Origin: Oscillospiraceae bacterium
GTDB taxonomy: Bacteria; Bacillota; Clostridia; UMGS1810
Assembly (NCBI GenBank): GCA_015068705.1
Contig: SVJZ01000008.1
Span: 1-64,000, forward strand
DNA: 64,000 nt
Reading direction: 5' to 3'
The notes beneath the pieces were generated by a model. The model saw nothing but the letters and a program-made list of their open reading frames with translations. It was not told the origin of the DNA and made no database searches. The translations under genes were made by a program, and so were the position numbers. The stretch's first letter is position 1. Each line of letters opens with the position of its first letter. Positions 43,075 to 50,551 of the stretch are shown one piece after another.

Positions 43075-45906
43075 ATGAGAAATGCAAAAAGAATCGCTGC
43101 ATTGGCGCTTGCGATGGTAGTTGCACTGACAAGTCTGTTTGCTACCGTTAGCTTTGCTGCTTCTTTCAGCGACGTGGACACTACATACCATTTCTACAAA
43201 GCAATTGATGATCTGGTAAACCGCGGTATCCTGAATGGCTATGAGGATGGTACCTTCAAGCCGGACGGAAATATTACCCGTGCGGAATTTTCCAAGATTA
43301 TCGCAGTGGCAAGTGCACCCGAGGGCATGGCATTTACTGCAGGCGAAACCGGATTTCCCGATGTTCCTGCAGATAACTGGGCAGCTCCCTACGTTTCCTT
43401 TGCCGTAAACACCAAGCTGGTAAAGGGATATGAGGATGGCACATTTGGTCCCAACAACAATGTAACCTATGCCGAGGCAATCACCATGATTATGCGTGCA
43501 CTGGGTTACGAGCAGGCTGCAGTGCAGGAGACCCTGGAGGGTGAGCCTTGGTATGCAGGATTTATCGCAGTTGCAAACAAATCCGGCGTTACCAATGGTG
43601 CAATGAGCCAACCCGACGTTCCTGCAACCCGAGGACTGATTTGTCAGCTGGTTTACAACATGAATAACACCAGCCCCATGGAGCAGGTAGGCGTTGACAT
43701 GATGGGTAACCCCATCTTTGAGGTAAAAACCGACAAAACCTACAGTGATGCTGTGAAGAAAACCACCGAGTACACCGGTCAGGTGCTTGCCATCTACAAC
43801 AACACCGTGGACGGCGGTAGCTATGGTCTCACCCGTACCCAGATTCGTGTAGGCGACGAGGTATTTGAGATTGGTAATTTCACTCGTGAGAGTCTGGCAA
43901 AATACTTGGGTTATGAGGTAAAAGTTACCTATCGTTCGGACAGCAGCACTTCCGATCTGATTCTTTCCACCATTTCCATGACCTCGCGCAACAAGACTTA
44001 CGAGGTGAAAGACGATCAATTTGAGTCTGTAAGCTCCACCAAGATTGAGTATTACGAGGACGAGGACGCAAAGAAAGCATCCGAGCTTCGAATCAGCTCT
44101 GCTGTTACCAACATGATTTTCAACGGTCGTTACACTGCATTTGACAGCGACCTGATTGCCGACCTGGCATCCGGCTCTGTGCTGTTTTTGGACAACAACA
44201 ATGACGACGTGATGGACGTTGCGTTTATCACTTCTTACCAGACATTCTACCTGTCCGAGGTAATTGAGGACAATGGTCTTTACACCCTGTATGACAAATA
44301 TCAGCAGTATGACCCGATTGTACTGGGTGGTTCTTCCAATGATGTAATCACCATCAAAACCACCAGCAACGGCAGCAATTTCAATGATGCAGAGCTGCGT
44401 AACATCACCAAAGACAGCATTGTTTCCATTGCACAGTCCAAGGACGAGAAAATCACCGATGTTATCGTTTCCACCTGGACCACCAGTGCGGCAGTAAACG
44501 AGAAAGACACCGATATGAAGGAAATTATGATCGGTAATGATTACTACGCAGCAAACGAGTATTATAAGACCATTCTGGAAACCAATTCTGATCAGGCTTT
44601 TGCAGTATATGATACCGCAAAATTCTATCTGGATTTCCTGGGCAGAATTACCGCAATCAAATTGCAGACTTCCACTTCCACCAGCTACGGCTATGTGGCA
44701 GGTTATGTACAGGAAGAGGGCTCGCTCAAGAGTGATACCCGCAGAATTATGCTGGTTCCCAACTCGGGTGTTGGCGGTGCAAGCGAATATGTAATCCAGG
44801 CCAGTGTTCGTATCAATGGCGCAGGCGGTGCTGATGCAGCAGATGCAATCAGCGAGCTGGAAGATGCTGCAACCCTGATCAATACTTCCAAAGCGTCCAA
44901 GATTACCGTAAAAGCAGAGCATGCAGGTATCGTAAAATATGATGCTTCGGGTACCATCATTAAGGCACTCCACACTGTGGATAATGATAAGGGTATCAAA
45001 GCTGCTTACCTGACCGACGGTAGCGCAAAACTGACCTACTCCACCGGTGGTAATGCATTCAAATCCAGTGGTCAGACCAAGTTCAGCATCAACGGCAGCA
45101 CCAAGGTATTTGTTGTTCCCAATGATCGTACCGAGGTGACCGATTACAAGGTTTCCACCGGCACAAGCTATTTTGAAAATGAAGCTACTTACTACATCGA
45201 CGCATATGACGTGGAAAATGGTATTGCAAAGGCAGTTGTTGTTTATGACGCAAAAGCAGTTGCAGTACGCGGTAACGATTTGCCGATCGTAGTAATGGGC
45301 AAGAGCAAGGTTACCAGCGGTGGCGAAAATGTTTGGAAGGTTTCCTACTACACATTGGGTGATGATCTTACCACCGATTCGGAAGGCAAACCGGTTTACA
45401 GCACGATGGAAACCGATACCCTTGAAACCCTTGATGGTGTTGAGGTTGGCGATATTATCCGTATTGCAAAGGCAAGCAGTGTGATTGAGGGTTATGAGAT
45501 GCTCTTTAATGGCACCAAACTCTACACTGTTCCCACCGAGGAAGGCGAACAGTCTGCACTCTCTGCAGGTGTTACCACTCAAGTTTACAACAACAAGGAC
45601 GATTACTTCAAGGTAATGTATGGTACCGTTACCAACAAACCCACCGATGCAGATGAGGGCGGCGTAATTACCATCGTACCTGCTCTGGTATCCGAGGGTA
45701 CGTTGGATGAATCCGCTTCGGAGGCATTCACGGTTGATTCCTCTACCATGATTTATGCATATGACGCTGCTGAGAGCGGTGCAAACATCTTCACCGAAAG
45801 TGGTCTGTCCGCAATTTACAGCTTCTCACTTGACCCGACCAAGGCAAGCCGTGTGTTGATTGTGAGCATGAACGATACGGTTGAAGCAATTGTAATTGTA
45901 AAATAA
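43075..45906 (+). CDS. Large SLH-domain S-layer-type surface protein
   Basis: 943 residues. A signal peptide (to about residue 28) is followed by three SLH domains in the first 215 residues: FSDVDTTYHFYKAIDDLVNRGILNGY, FPDVPADNWAAPYVSFAVNTKLVKGY, and a diverged WYAGFIAVANKSGV with PATRGLICQLVY. The remaining roughly 720 residues are beta-rich, hydrophilic and low in Cys, as expected of an S-layer outer part. TAGGAGG precedes the ATG, and the gene has its own promoter and terminator. T-ending codons and abundance-type signals suggest strong expression, so it may be the main S-layer protein. The outer domain has no family I can name. Confidence 0.88.
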   Translation: MRNAKRIAALALAMVVALTSLFATVSFAASFSDVDTTYHFYKAIDDLVNRGILNGYEDGTFKPDGNITRAEFSKIIAVASAPEGMAFTAGETGFPDVPADNWAAPYVSFAVNTKLVKGYEDGTFGPNNNVTYAEAITMIMRALGYEQAAVQETLEGEPWYAGFIAVANKSGVTNGAMSQPDVPATRGLICQLVYNMNNTSPMEQVGVDMMGNPIFEVKTDKTYSDAVKKTTEYTGQVLAIYNNTVDGGSYGLTRTQIRVGDEVFEIGNFTRESLAKYLGYEVKVTYRSDSSTSDLILSTISMTSRNKTYEVKDDQFESVSSTKIEYYEDEDAKKASELRISSAVTNMIFNGRYTAFDSDLIADLASGSVLFLDNNNDDVMDVAFITSYQTFYLSEVIEDNGLYTLYDKYQQYDPIVLGGSSNDVITIKTTSNGSNFNDAELRNITKDSIVSIAQSKDEKITDVIVSTWTTSAAVNEKDTDMKEIMIGNDYYAANEYYKTILETNSDQAFAVYDTAKFYLDFLGRITAIKLQTSTSTSYGYVAGYVQEEGSLKSDTRRIMLVPNSGVGGASEYVIQASVRINGAGGADAADAISELEDAATLINTSKASKITVKAEHAGIVKYDASGTIIKALHTVDNDKGIKAAYLTDGSAKLTYSTGGNAFKSSGQTKFSINGSTKVFVVPNDRTEVTDYKVSTGTSYFENEATYYIDAYDVENGIAKAVVVYDAKAVAVRGNDLPIVVMGKSKVTSGGENVWKVSYYTLGDDLTTDSEGKPVYSTMETDTLETLDGVEVGDIIRIAKASSVIEGYEMLFNGTKLYTVPTEEGEQSALSAGVTTQVYNNKDDYFKVMYGTVTNKPTDADEGGVITIVPALVSEGTLDESASEAFTVDSSTMIYAYDAAESGANIFTESGLSAIYSFSLDPTKASRVLIVSMNDTVEAIVIVK

Positions 45907-45919
45907 AAATTGCATAATA

Positions 45920-45953
45920 AAACAGGTTGTCCCATTGGGGCAACCTGTTTTTT
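45920..45953 (+). terminator. Terminator of the S-layer-type gene
   Basis: AACAGGTTGTCCC pairs with GGGGCAACCTGTT, then a T run. Confidence 0.9.
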
Positions 45954-45956
45954 GTG

Positions 45957-45999
45957 TAAAAAATCCCCGAGCATTCCTTGTTTAAAATGCTCGGGGATT
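45957..45999 (-). terminator. Terminator of the epimerase-like gene
   Basis: AATCCCCGAGCATT pairs with AATGCTCGGGGATT; on the minus strand six T follow. Confidence 0.9.
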
Positions 46000-46019
46000 G
46001 ATTTATTTCCCGGGAAATA

Positions 46020-46991
46020 TTACAACTTATTATTTACAATCTGAAATTGCAGGGTCTGGGTTTTGGATTCGCCCGGTGCAAGAATATTTAGGTCACCGTC
46101 ACGGCGCATTTCGGCGCGATCCTTAAGCGGTGCGGTGGAGGGCTCCATACCCATGGCATATTCATACTCGCCCATCATCTTCCACTGGGTGAAATAGGGT
46201 AATTCTTTGGGGTCAAACTCGATGGTGATGCCGTAGCCGATTTCGGGATTGAAGATGCCTGCCACACCCAGTTCACCAAAGGTGTGGTGGAAGCATTGCT
46301 CTGCGCAATCCTTTTGTGGCGGTTCCACCATACGACACCGTGCAAGCCCCTTTTTCGCGTTTTCATCACGGGGGGTAACGGTTTTGGAGGGCAGGAGGAC
46401 CAACGCCTTTTCGCTCAAAAGCGGATAGCCCAGATTGCAGTGGTAGAGTGCCATCGCAGGGGTGGGGCGGGGTCCGACGTTGATGATGGTATCGGTTAAG
46501 GTAAATCGGTTTTCGGTGAGGGAGATTGCATATTCGCGGTGCAATTCCAGATGCGCTGCAAACTGGGTAGCCTCACGCATGATGGCATTGATATAAATCA
46601 TGCCGTCCTCTTCTCTCCAACCGACCTGATCTGCCGGGAGATAGGTGGCAGTGCCGTGCAATCCCAACGATTCTCCTTCGTCCTCACAGGGTGGACCAAA
46701 GGAACGCAAACCGCAAGTGGTCATAAAACCACCGGTAAATGCCTTTAAAAACCCCATGCCGTCCCGTTCGAAATAAGCGGGACCGACATAACCACAAGCC
46801 GAGAAATAGCCAAAATTATTGCCACGGAAGGTAAGACGGGGGATATCCAGACAACGGTCAACACAAAGGGTCAATTCCAACCCCAGCCCGTTTCTGACCT
46901 CCAGCAGGCGAAGCCCGTCACCCTTACCGCCAATCAGGCGGTGTTGTTCCACGCCATGCATTTGGGACGGATGTCCAAGATACGGATTCAT
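46020..46991 (-). CDS. Aldose 1-epimerase-like protein (DUF4432-type)
   Basis: A 323-residue galactose-mutarotase-fold protein of the DUF4432 type. The early GLRLLEVRNGLGLELTLCVDRCLDIPRLTFRG, GGFMTTCGLRSFGPP, LHGTATYLPAD and ALYHCNLGYPLL are typical, with His and Glu positions suited to sugar C1 chemistry. Family members are thought to act on keto-sugars or sugar acids, but biochemical data are thin. It follows the FGGY kinase by 21 bases on the same strand, so it may supply the anomer that the kinase uses. Confidence 0.82.
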   Translation of the reverse strand: MNPYLGHPSQMHGVEQHRLIGGKGDGLRLLEVRNGLGLELTLCVDRCLDIPRLTFRGNNFGYFSACGYVGPAYFERDGMGFLKAFTGGFMTTCGLRSFGPPCEDEGESLGLHGTATYLPADQVGWREEDGMIYINAIMREATQFAAHLELHREYAISLTENRFTLTDTIINVGPRPTPAMALYHCNLGYPLLSEKALVLLPSKTVTPRDENAKKGLARCRMVEPPQKDCAEQCFHHTFGELGVAGIFNPEIGYGITIEFDPKELPYFTQWKMMGEYEYAMGMEPSTAPLKDRAEMRRDGDLNILAPGESKTQTLQFQIVNNKL

Positions 46992-47012
46992 ATGTAGTGC
47001 CTCCTTTTCAGA

Positions 47013-48503
47013 TTAAACCAATCCGCGTACCGCACCATAGAGTGCGCGATAACGCTCGTAAATTTCGCGATATTTTTTTGCACGGACGGGGTCGGGGTAA
47101 TAGGTTTTTACCTCGTGAACCATCTTGCTCCATGCAGTGGGCAGGTCGGGATACAGACCGATTGCCGCGCCGGTAAAGAGCACAATGCCCATGGTACCTG
47201 CCTCTTTGCAGGAAAGGGTGGAAATGGGGCGATTCAAGATATCTGCCTTGATTTGCAACCACTGGGCACTATTTGCACCGCCACCGGTGGCGCGAAGTGC
47301 ATCTACACGGATGCCCTGCTCTTCCAGAACCTCCAAATTGATAAGCATCTCATAGGTAACGCCTTCCATGAATGCTTTGTAAATGTGCTCCTCGGTGTGC
47401 TCAAATGCCAGACCCACGATGGCACCACGCGAGCCGGTGTCCATATAGGGGCTTGCCGCACCGGTGAAGTGGGTGAGCACCAAAATGCCGGTGGGGTCTT
47501 CGGGCAATTTTTTATCCATGTCGGCATAGAAATCGCTACCGGCTGCCGCACTTTGTGCCGCCTGGAATTTGCCCACACGGTCACGGAACCATTTGAGCAG
47601 CAAACCGCCGGCAAAGCTCAGGGAATAGCACGCATAGGTGTCGGGCATGGTGCCGGGCACCACTGCATAACCCTTGCGATAGAATGCAGGGTCATCGGGC
47701 AGAGAGGGCAGGCAGGGGGTAACACACTCCACCGTGCCGGTGCCATCCACTGCAAGACCGGGGGTGAACACACCTGCGCCTGCGGCAGCTGCAATCTGGT
47801 CCTGACAGCAGCTTACGATTACGGTATCTGCCGAAAGACCGAGTGCTTCTGCCAACTCGGGTTTTACGGTTCCTGCCGCCGTTCCAACCGGAACAGGGGT
47901 GGAAAAGAGGCTCTCGGGTACATCTGCAACCTCTAAAATTTTCTTGCTCCACGAACGGGAACGGATGTCAAATGCCAGAACACGGGTTGCCAAGGTGTAG
48001 TCCACCTGCCGCACGCCGGTCAATCGGTATACAATAAAATCTTCCGGCTCGAGCAGGCATTTTGCCTTTGCATATTGCTCGGGACGGTGTTTTTTAATCC
48101 ACAACAGTTTGGGCAGGCTGAACATGGCGTGGGGTTTTACCGCGGTAATGGCGGTAACTGCTTCTTCGCCGCCCAGTTTTTCCACCAGCTCTGCGCACTC
48201 TTCTTCACCGCGCGGGTCGGTATAGAGCATAGCCGGGGCAAGGGTATTGTCATTTTCATCCAACAGGGCAAAGGCTTCGCCAAAACTTGCCACGCCCAGT
48301 GCGTCGATATGGTCTGCTTTGGAAGATGCCTCACGGATAACCGTTTGCACCGCTTCCCAGATGGCGTCAAACTCAATTTCCTGCTCGCCGTTATCGTAGC
48401 GTGCAGCGTATTCACGGTAGGAGGAGGTGATAAACCGTCCGTCCGGCTCATACACCGATACTTTACAACCGGTGGTGCCGATATCCAATCCGGCGATTGC
48501 CAT
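47013..48503 (-). CDS. FGGY-family carbohydrate kinase (xylulokinase-like)
   Basis: A 496-residue sugar kinase of the FGGY family. The phosphate-binding opening is IAGLDIGTTGCKVSVYEPDG; ALGVASFGEAFALLDE, the CCQDQIAAAAGAGV segment with the catalytic aspartate, and the later GGGANSAQWLQIKADILNRPI motif all fit. Sequence drift rules out a firm call between xylulose, ribulose and erythritol-type substrates. Genes just downstream encode an aldose-epimerase-like protein, so the pair probably phosphorylates a pentose or polyol. Start context is GGCAGG behind the ATG at 48503. Confidence 0.88.
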   Translation of the reverse strand: MAIAGLDIGTTGCKVSVYEPDGRFITSSYREYAARYDNGEQEIEFDAIWEAVQTVIREASSKADHIDALGVASFGEAFALLDENDNTLAPAMLYTDPRGEEECAELVEKLGGEEAVTAITAVKPHAMFSLPKLLWIKKHRPEQYAKAKCLLEPEDFIVYRLTGVRQVDYTLATRVLAFDIRSRSWSKKILEVADVPESLFSTPVPVGTAAGTVKPELAEALGLSADTVIVSCCQDQIAAAAGAGVFTPGLAVDGTGTVECVTPCLPSLPDDPAFYRKGYAVVPGTMPDTYACYSLSFAGGLLLKWFRDRVGKFQAAQSAAAGSDFYADMDKKLPEDPTGILVLTHFTGAASPYMDTGSRGAIVGLAFEHTEEHIYKAFMEGVTYEMLINLEVLEEQGIRVDALRATGGGANSAQWLQIKADILNRPISTLSCKEAGTMGIVLFTGAAIGLYPDLPTAWSKMVHEVKTYYPDPVRAKKYREIYERYRALYGAVRGLV

Positions 48504-48630
48504 AGAAAAAACCTGCCTTTCTGCCCACGGAGATTGCCGTGGAATGGGATTTTAGTTACCATTATCATACCATAATCCGGCAAAGAAAAAAAGGGGTTTT
48601 GGCAAAAAAGATAAAATCTTTTGTCGGTTT

Positions 48631-48658
48631 AAAAAAGCCCCCGCCGTGTGGCAGGGGC
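48631..48658 (-). terminator. Terminator of the DtxR/MntR-type gene
   Basis: On the minus strand GCCCCTGCC pairs with GGCGGGGGC around ACAC, then TTTTTT. Confidence 0.9.
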
Positions 48659-48673
48659 ATGGTAGCAAAAAAA

Positions 48674-49042
48674 TTATTGTTGTTTTTCCAAAAAGTCTTT
48701 GATTCGTTCAAAGGTTTGCTGGCTGATGTCATGCTCGATTTTGCAACTATCCTCATAGGCGGTTTGCTCGTCCACCCCAAGGGCAATGAGCGCACGGGCA
48801 ATTACCTGATGCCGCTCATAGATGCGCTCGGCAATCTGCAAGCCCTTTTGGGTGAGGGAAATTCCACCATCCTCGTCGATGATGATATACCCCTCCTGAC
48901 GAAACTGCTTCATGGCAACCGAAACGCTCGGTTTGGAAACGCCAAGCTCGTTTGCAACGTCAATACTGCGCACAAAACCATTTCGTTTGCGGAGCATCAG
49001 GATGGATTCTAAATAATTTTCGGCAGATTCTTTGATAATCAA
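48674..49042 (-). CDS. DtxR/MntR-family metal-dependent repressor
   Basis: A 122-residue regulator starting at TTG 49042 (AAAGGAGG eight bases upstream). The N-terminal helix-turn-helix is SAENYLESILMLRKRNGFVRSIDVANELGVSKPSVSVAMKQFRQEGYI. Metal ligands of this family are likely in HDISQQTFERI and the helix before it (DSCKIEHDI). Short MntR-like form, with no SH3 domain. Its promoter carries the palindrome TTGTGGTAC-N9-GTACCACAA, so self-control is likely. It stands next to feoAB, so it may sense iron or manganese. Confidence 0.9.
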   Translation of the reverse strand: MIIKESAENYLESILMLRKRNGFVRSIDVANELGVSKPSVSVAMKQFRQEGYIIIDEDGGISLTQKGLQIAERIYERHQVIARALIALGVDEQTAYEDSCKIEHDISQQTFERIKDFLEKQQ

Positions 49043-49056
49043 TGCAAATGCCTCCT

Positions 49057-49083
49057 TTGTGGTACCATACTATTGTACCACAA
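49057..49083. promoter_or_regulatory. Autoregulatory operator of the DtxR/MntR-type gene
   Basis: TTGTGGTAC and GTACCACAA are perfect 9-bp arms with a 9-bp gap. It spans the -10 box and the first transcribed bases. Confidence 0.7.
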
Positions 49084-49100
49084 TTTTCTGTATTTGTCAA
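49072..49100 (-). promoter_or_regulatory. Promoter of the DtxR/MntR-type gene
   Basis: TTGACA (49100-49095), 17 bases, TACAAT (49077-49072), overlapped by the operator at 49057-49083. Confidence 0.8.
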
Positions 49101-49108
49101 AAAACAGA

Positions 49109-50056
49109 TTAGTCCACTCTGCCCTTTCTGCCGCCGGCATAAAAATCCTTGATGTTTAATACAATTTCACCCAAACAACGTACCCGCGCCTCGTATGCGC
49201 CCCAAGCCATGTGCGGGGTAAGGAGTACGTTTGGCAGGTGCTTGATTGCATCAAACGGATGTGTGGCATCAAACGGCTCTACCGTGTATACATCGCTGCC
49301 AAATCCACCGATGGTGCCATTTTGCACCGCCTCGGAAACCGCGTGTTCGTCGGTTACTGCACCGCGCGCCGCGTTAAAGAGGATGGCATCCCGTTTCATC
49401 AGGGAAAGCCGCCATGCATCAATCAGGTTTCGTGTGCTGTCATTTAACGGGGTGTGCAGGGTAATGATATCCGATTGGGCACAGAGGGTATCGATATCCA
49501 CGCACCGGTAGCCCTCCACGGGGGTACGTTTGCATACCAAAAGGTTGCAGCCGAACGCTTCAGCAATTTTCCCCACCTCTTTTCCAATGCCGCCAAATCC
49601 CACAACACCCCAGGTTTTTCCATACAGTTCATGGTAGACGGGGGTGAGACGGTTTGCAACACCGCCTTTGGTGTAATCACCGCTAGTTACAAATTGGCGG
49701 TATTCGTTTAAGTGTGTGGACAGCGAAAGCACCGCCGCAACGGTGAGTTGTGCCACACTGTGAGAGGAATAGCCCTCTACATTGCACACCGCAATACCAT
49801 GCGCACGGCAATAGGAGATGTCGATATTGTCATACCCCGTTGCAGCAACACAAATGAGCTTTAAGTTTGCAGCATGTTTTAGGTTGGCCTCATGTAGCTT
49901 TACTTTATTAAGCACTGCCACTTCGGTGTCTGCCAGACGATTTTCCACCTCGTCGGGTGCGGTGGAGGGGTAAATTGTGCATTCACCCAATTCCTGTAAG
50001 GGTTGCAGAGAAAGGTCATCACCAAGTGTCAGTGCATCTAATACGGTAATTTTCAT
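49109..50056 (-). CDS. D-isomer-specific 2-hydroxyacid dehydrogenase
   Basis: A 315-residue NAD-dependent enzyme, near glycerate/hydroxypyruvate reductases. The NAD motif is VVGFGGIGKEVGKIAEAFG; LICVAATGYDNIDISYCRAHGI, the catalytic Arg in NAARGAVTDE, Glu/Asp near GFGSDVYTVEP, and His in LTPHMAWGAYE are all present. It would reduce a 2-keto acid such as hydroxypyruvate. ATG 50056 follows GAGGTG. It lies upstream of the DtxR/MntR-type gene on the same strand, but that gene has its own promoter, so co-control is doubtful. Confidence 0.92.
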   Translation of the reverse strand: MKITVLDALTLGDDLSLQPLQELGECTIYPSTAPDEVENRLADTEVAVLNKVKLHEANLKHAANLKLICVAATGYDNIDISYCRAHGIAVCNVEGYSSHSVAQLTVAAVLSLSTHLNEYRQFVTSGDYTKGGVANRLTPVYHELYGKTWGVVGFGGIGKEVGKIAEAFGCNLLVCKRTPVEGYRCVDIDTLCAQSDIITLHTPLNDSTRNLIDAWRLSLMKRDAILFNAARGAVTDEHAVSEAVQNGTIGGFGSDVYTVEPFDATHPFDAIKHLPNVLLTPHMAWGAYEARVRCLGEIVLNIKDFYAGGRKGRVD

Positions 50057-50169
50057 ATCATTCACCTCAAATTTATTTTATCATATGATTTTCTTTTTTT
50101 CAACCGCTGCCCAGAGATAATTCTATCCATTCAGCAGAAATTTTAAGCGGAAAAATTATCCAAAAAGTA

Positions 50170-50198
50170 TTGACAAAGCGGTGGAGTTGTGTTAGACT
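50170..50198 (+). promoter_or_regulatory. Promoter of feoAB
   Basis: TTGACA at 50170-50175, 17 bases, TAGACT at 50193-50198. The -10 sits inside the first GTTAG-CTAAC palindrome. Confidence 0.7.
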
Positions 50199-50201
50199 AA
50201 C
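50191..50201. promoter_or_regulatory. feo operator 1
   Basis: GTTAGACTAAC, a perfect dyad around one base covering the -10 of the feo promoter. TTAG-CTAA ends recall DtxR-type iron boxes. Confidence 0.65.
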
Positions 50202-50207
50202 TATGGA

Positions 50208-50225
50208 AGTTAGATAAGACTAACT
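50208..50225. promoter_or_regulatory. feo operator 2
   Basis: AGTTAG-N6-CTAACT, perfect 6-bp arms, 7 bp beyond operator 1. Confidence 0.6.
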
Positions 50226-50280
50226 AAAATGGTGTGTGACAAACATACCGGAGGGTGTAAGGCAGAAAGGAAGTGATCAT

Positions 50281-50499
50281 ATGACACTCAAAGATGTAAA
50301 GGTTGGAAAAACTGTTACGGTGAGCAAGGTTGCCGGAGAGGGCGCCGTAAGACGCCGTATTATGGATATGGGACTTACACGTGGAGTGGAGGTTTATGTG
50401 CGAAAGGTTGCACCGCTGGGAGATCCGATTGAAATTAATCTTCGCGGTTATGAGCTTACCATCCGTAAGGAAGATGCCGCTATGGTGTTGATTGATTGA
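50281..50499 (+). CDS. feoA: Ferrous iron transport protein A
   Basis: A 72-residue SH3-like protein, the cytoplasmic partner of FeoB. VGKTVTVSKVAGEGAVRRRIMDMGLTRGVEVYVRKVAPLGDPIEINLRGYELTIRKEDA is the complete FeoA domain. ATG 50281 follows GAAAGGAAG; upstream in-frame codons lack support. Two palindromes at its promoter and one between it and feoB suggest metal-dependent control. Confidence 0.96.
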   Translation: MTLKDVKVGKTVTVSKVAGEGAVRRRIMDMGLTRGVEVYVRKVAPLGDPIEINLRGYELTIRKEDAAMVLID

Positions 50500-50514
50500 T
50501 TTTTTATGCGAAAT

Positions 50515-50532
50515 GGTTAGACGAAACTAACC
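50515..50532. promoter_or_regulatory. feo operator 3 (between feoA and feoB)
   Basis: GGTTAG-N6-CTAACC, perfect 6-bp arms with the same core and spacing as operator 2. Its position inside the operon is unusual. Confidence 0.55.
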
Positions 50533-50551
50533 GAATAATGGAGGAAAAAAC

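Noticed and set aside
43066..45582. 838-codon open frame antisense to the large SLH gene
   Set aside because: It mirrors the T-ending codon bias of the sense gene, has no SD, and its Cys/Ile/Gly-rich translation resembles no protein.
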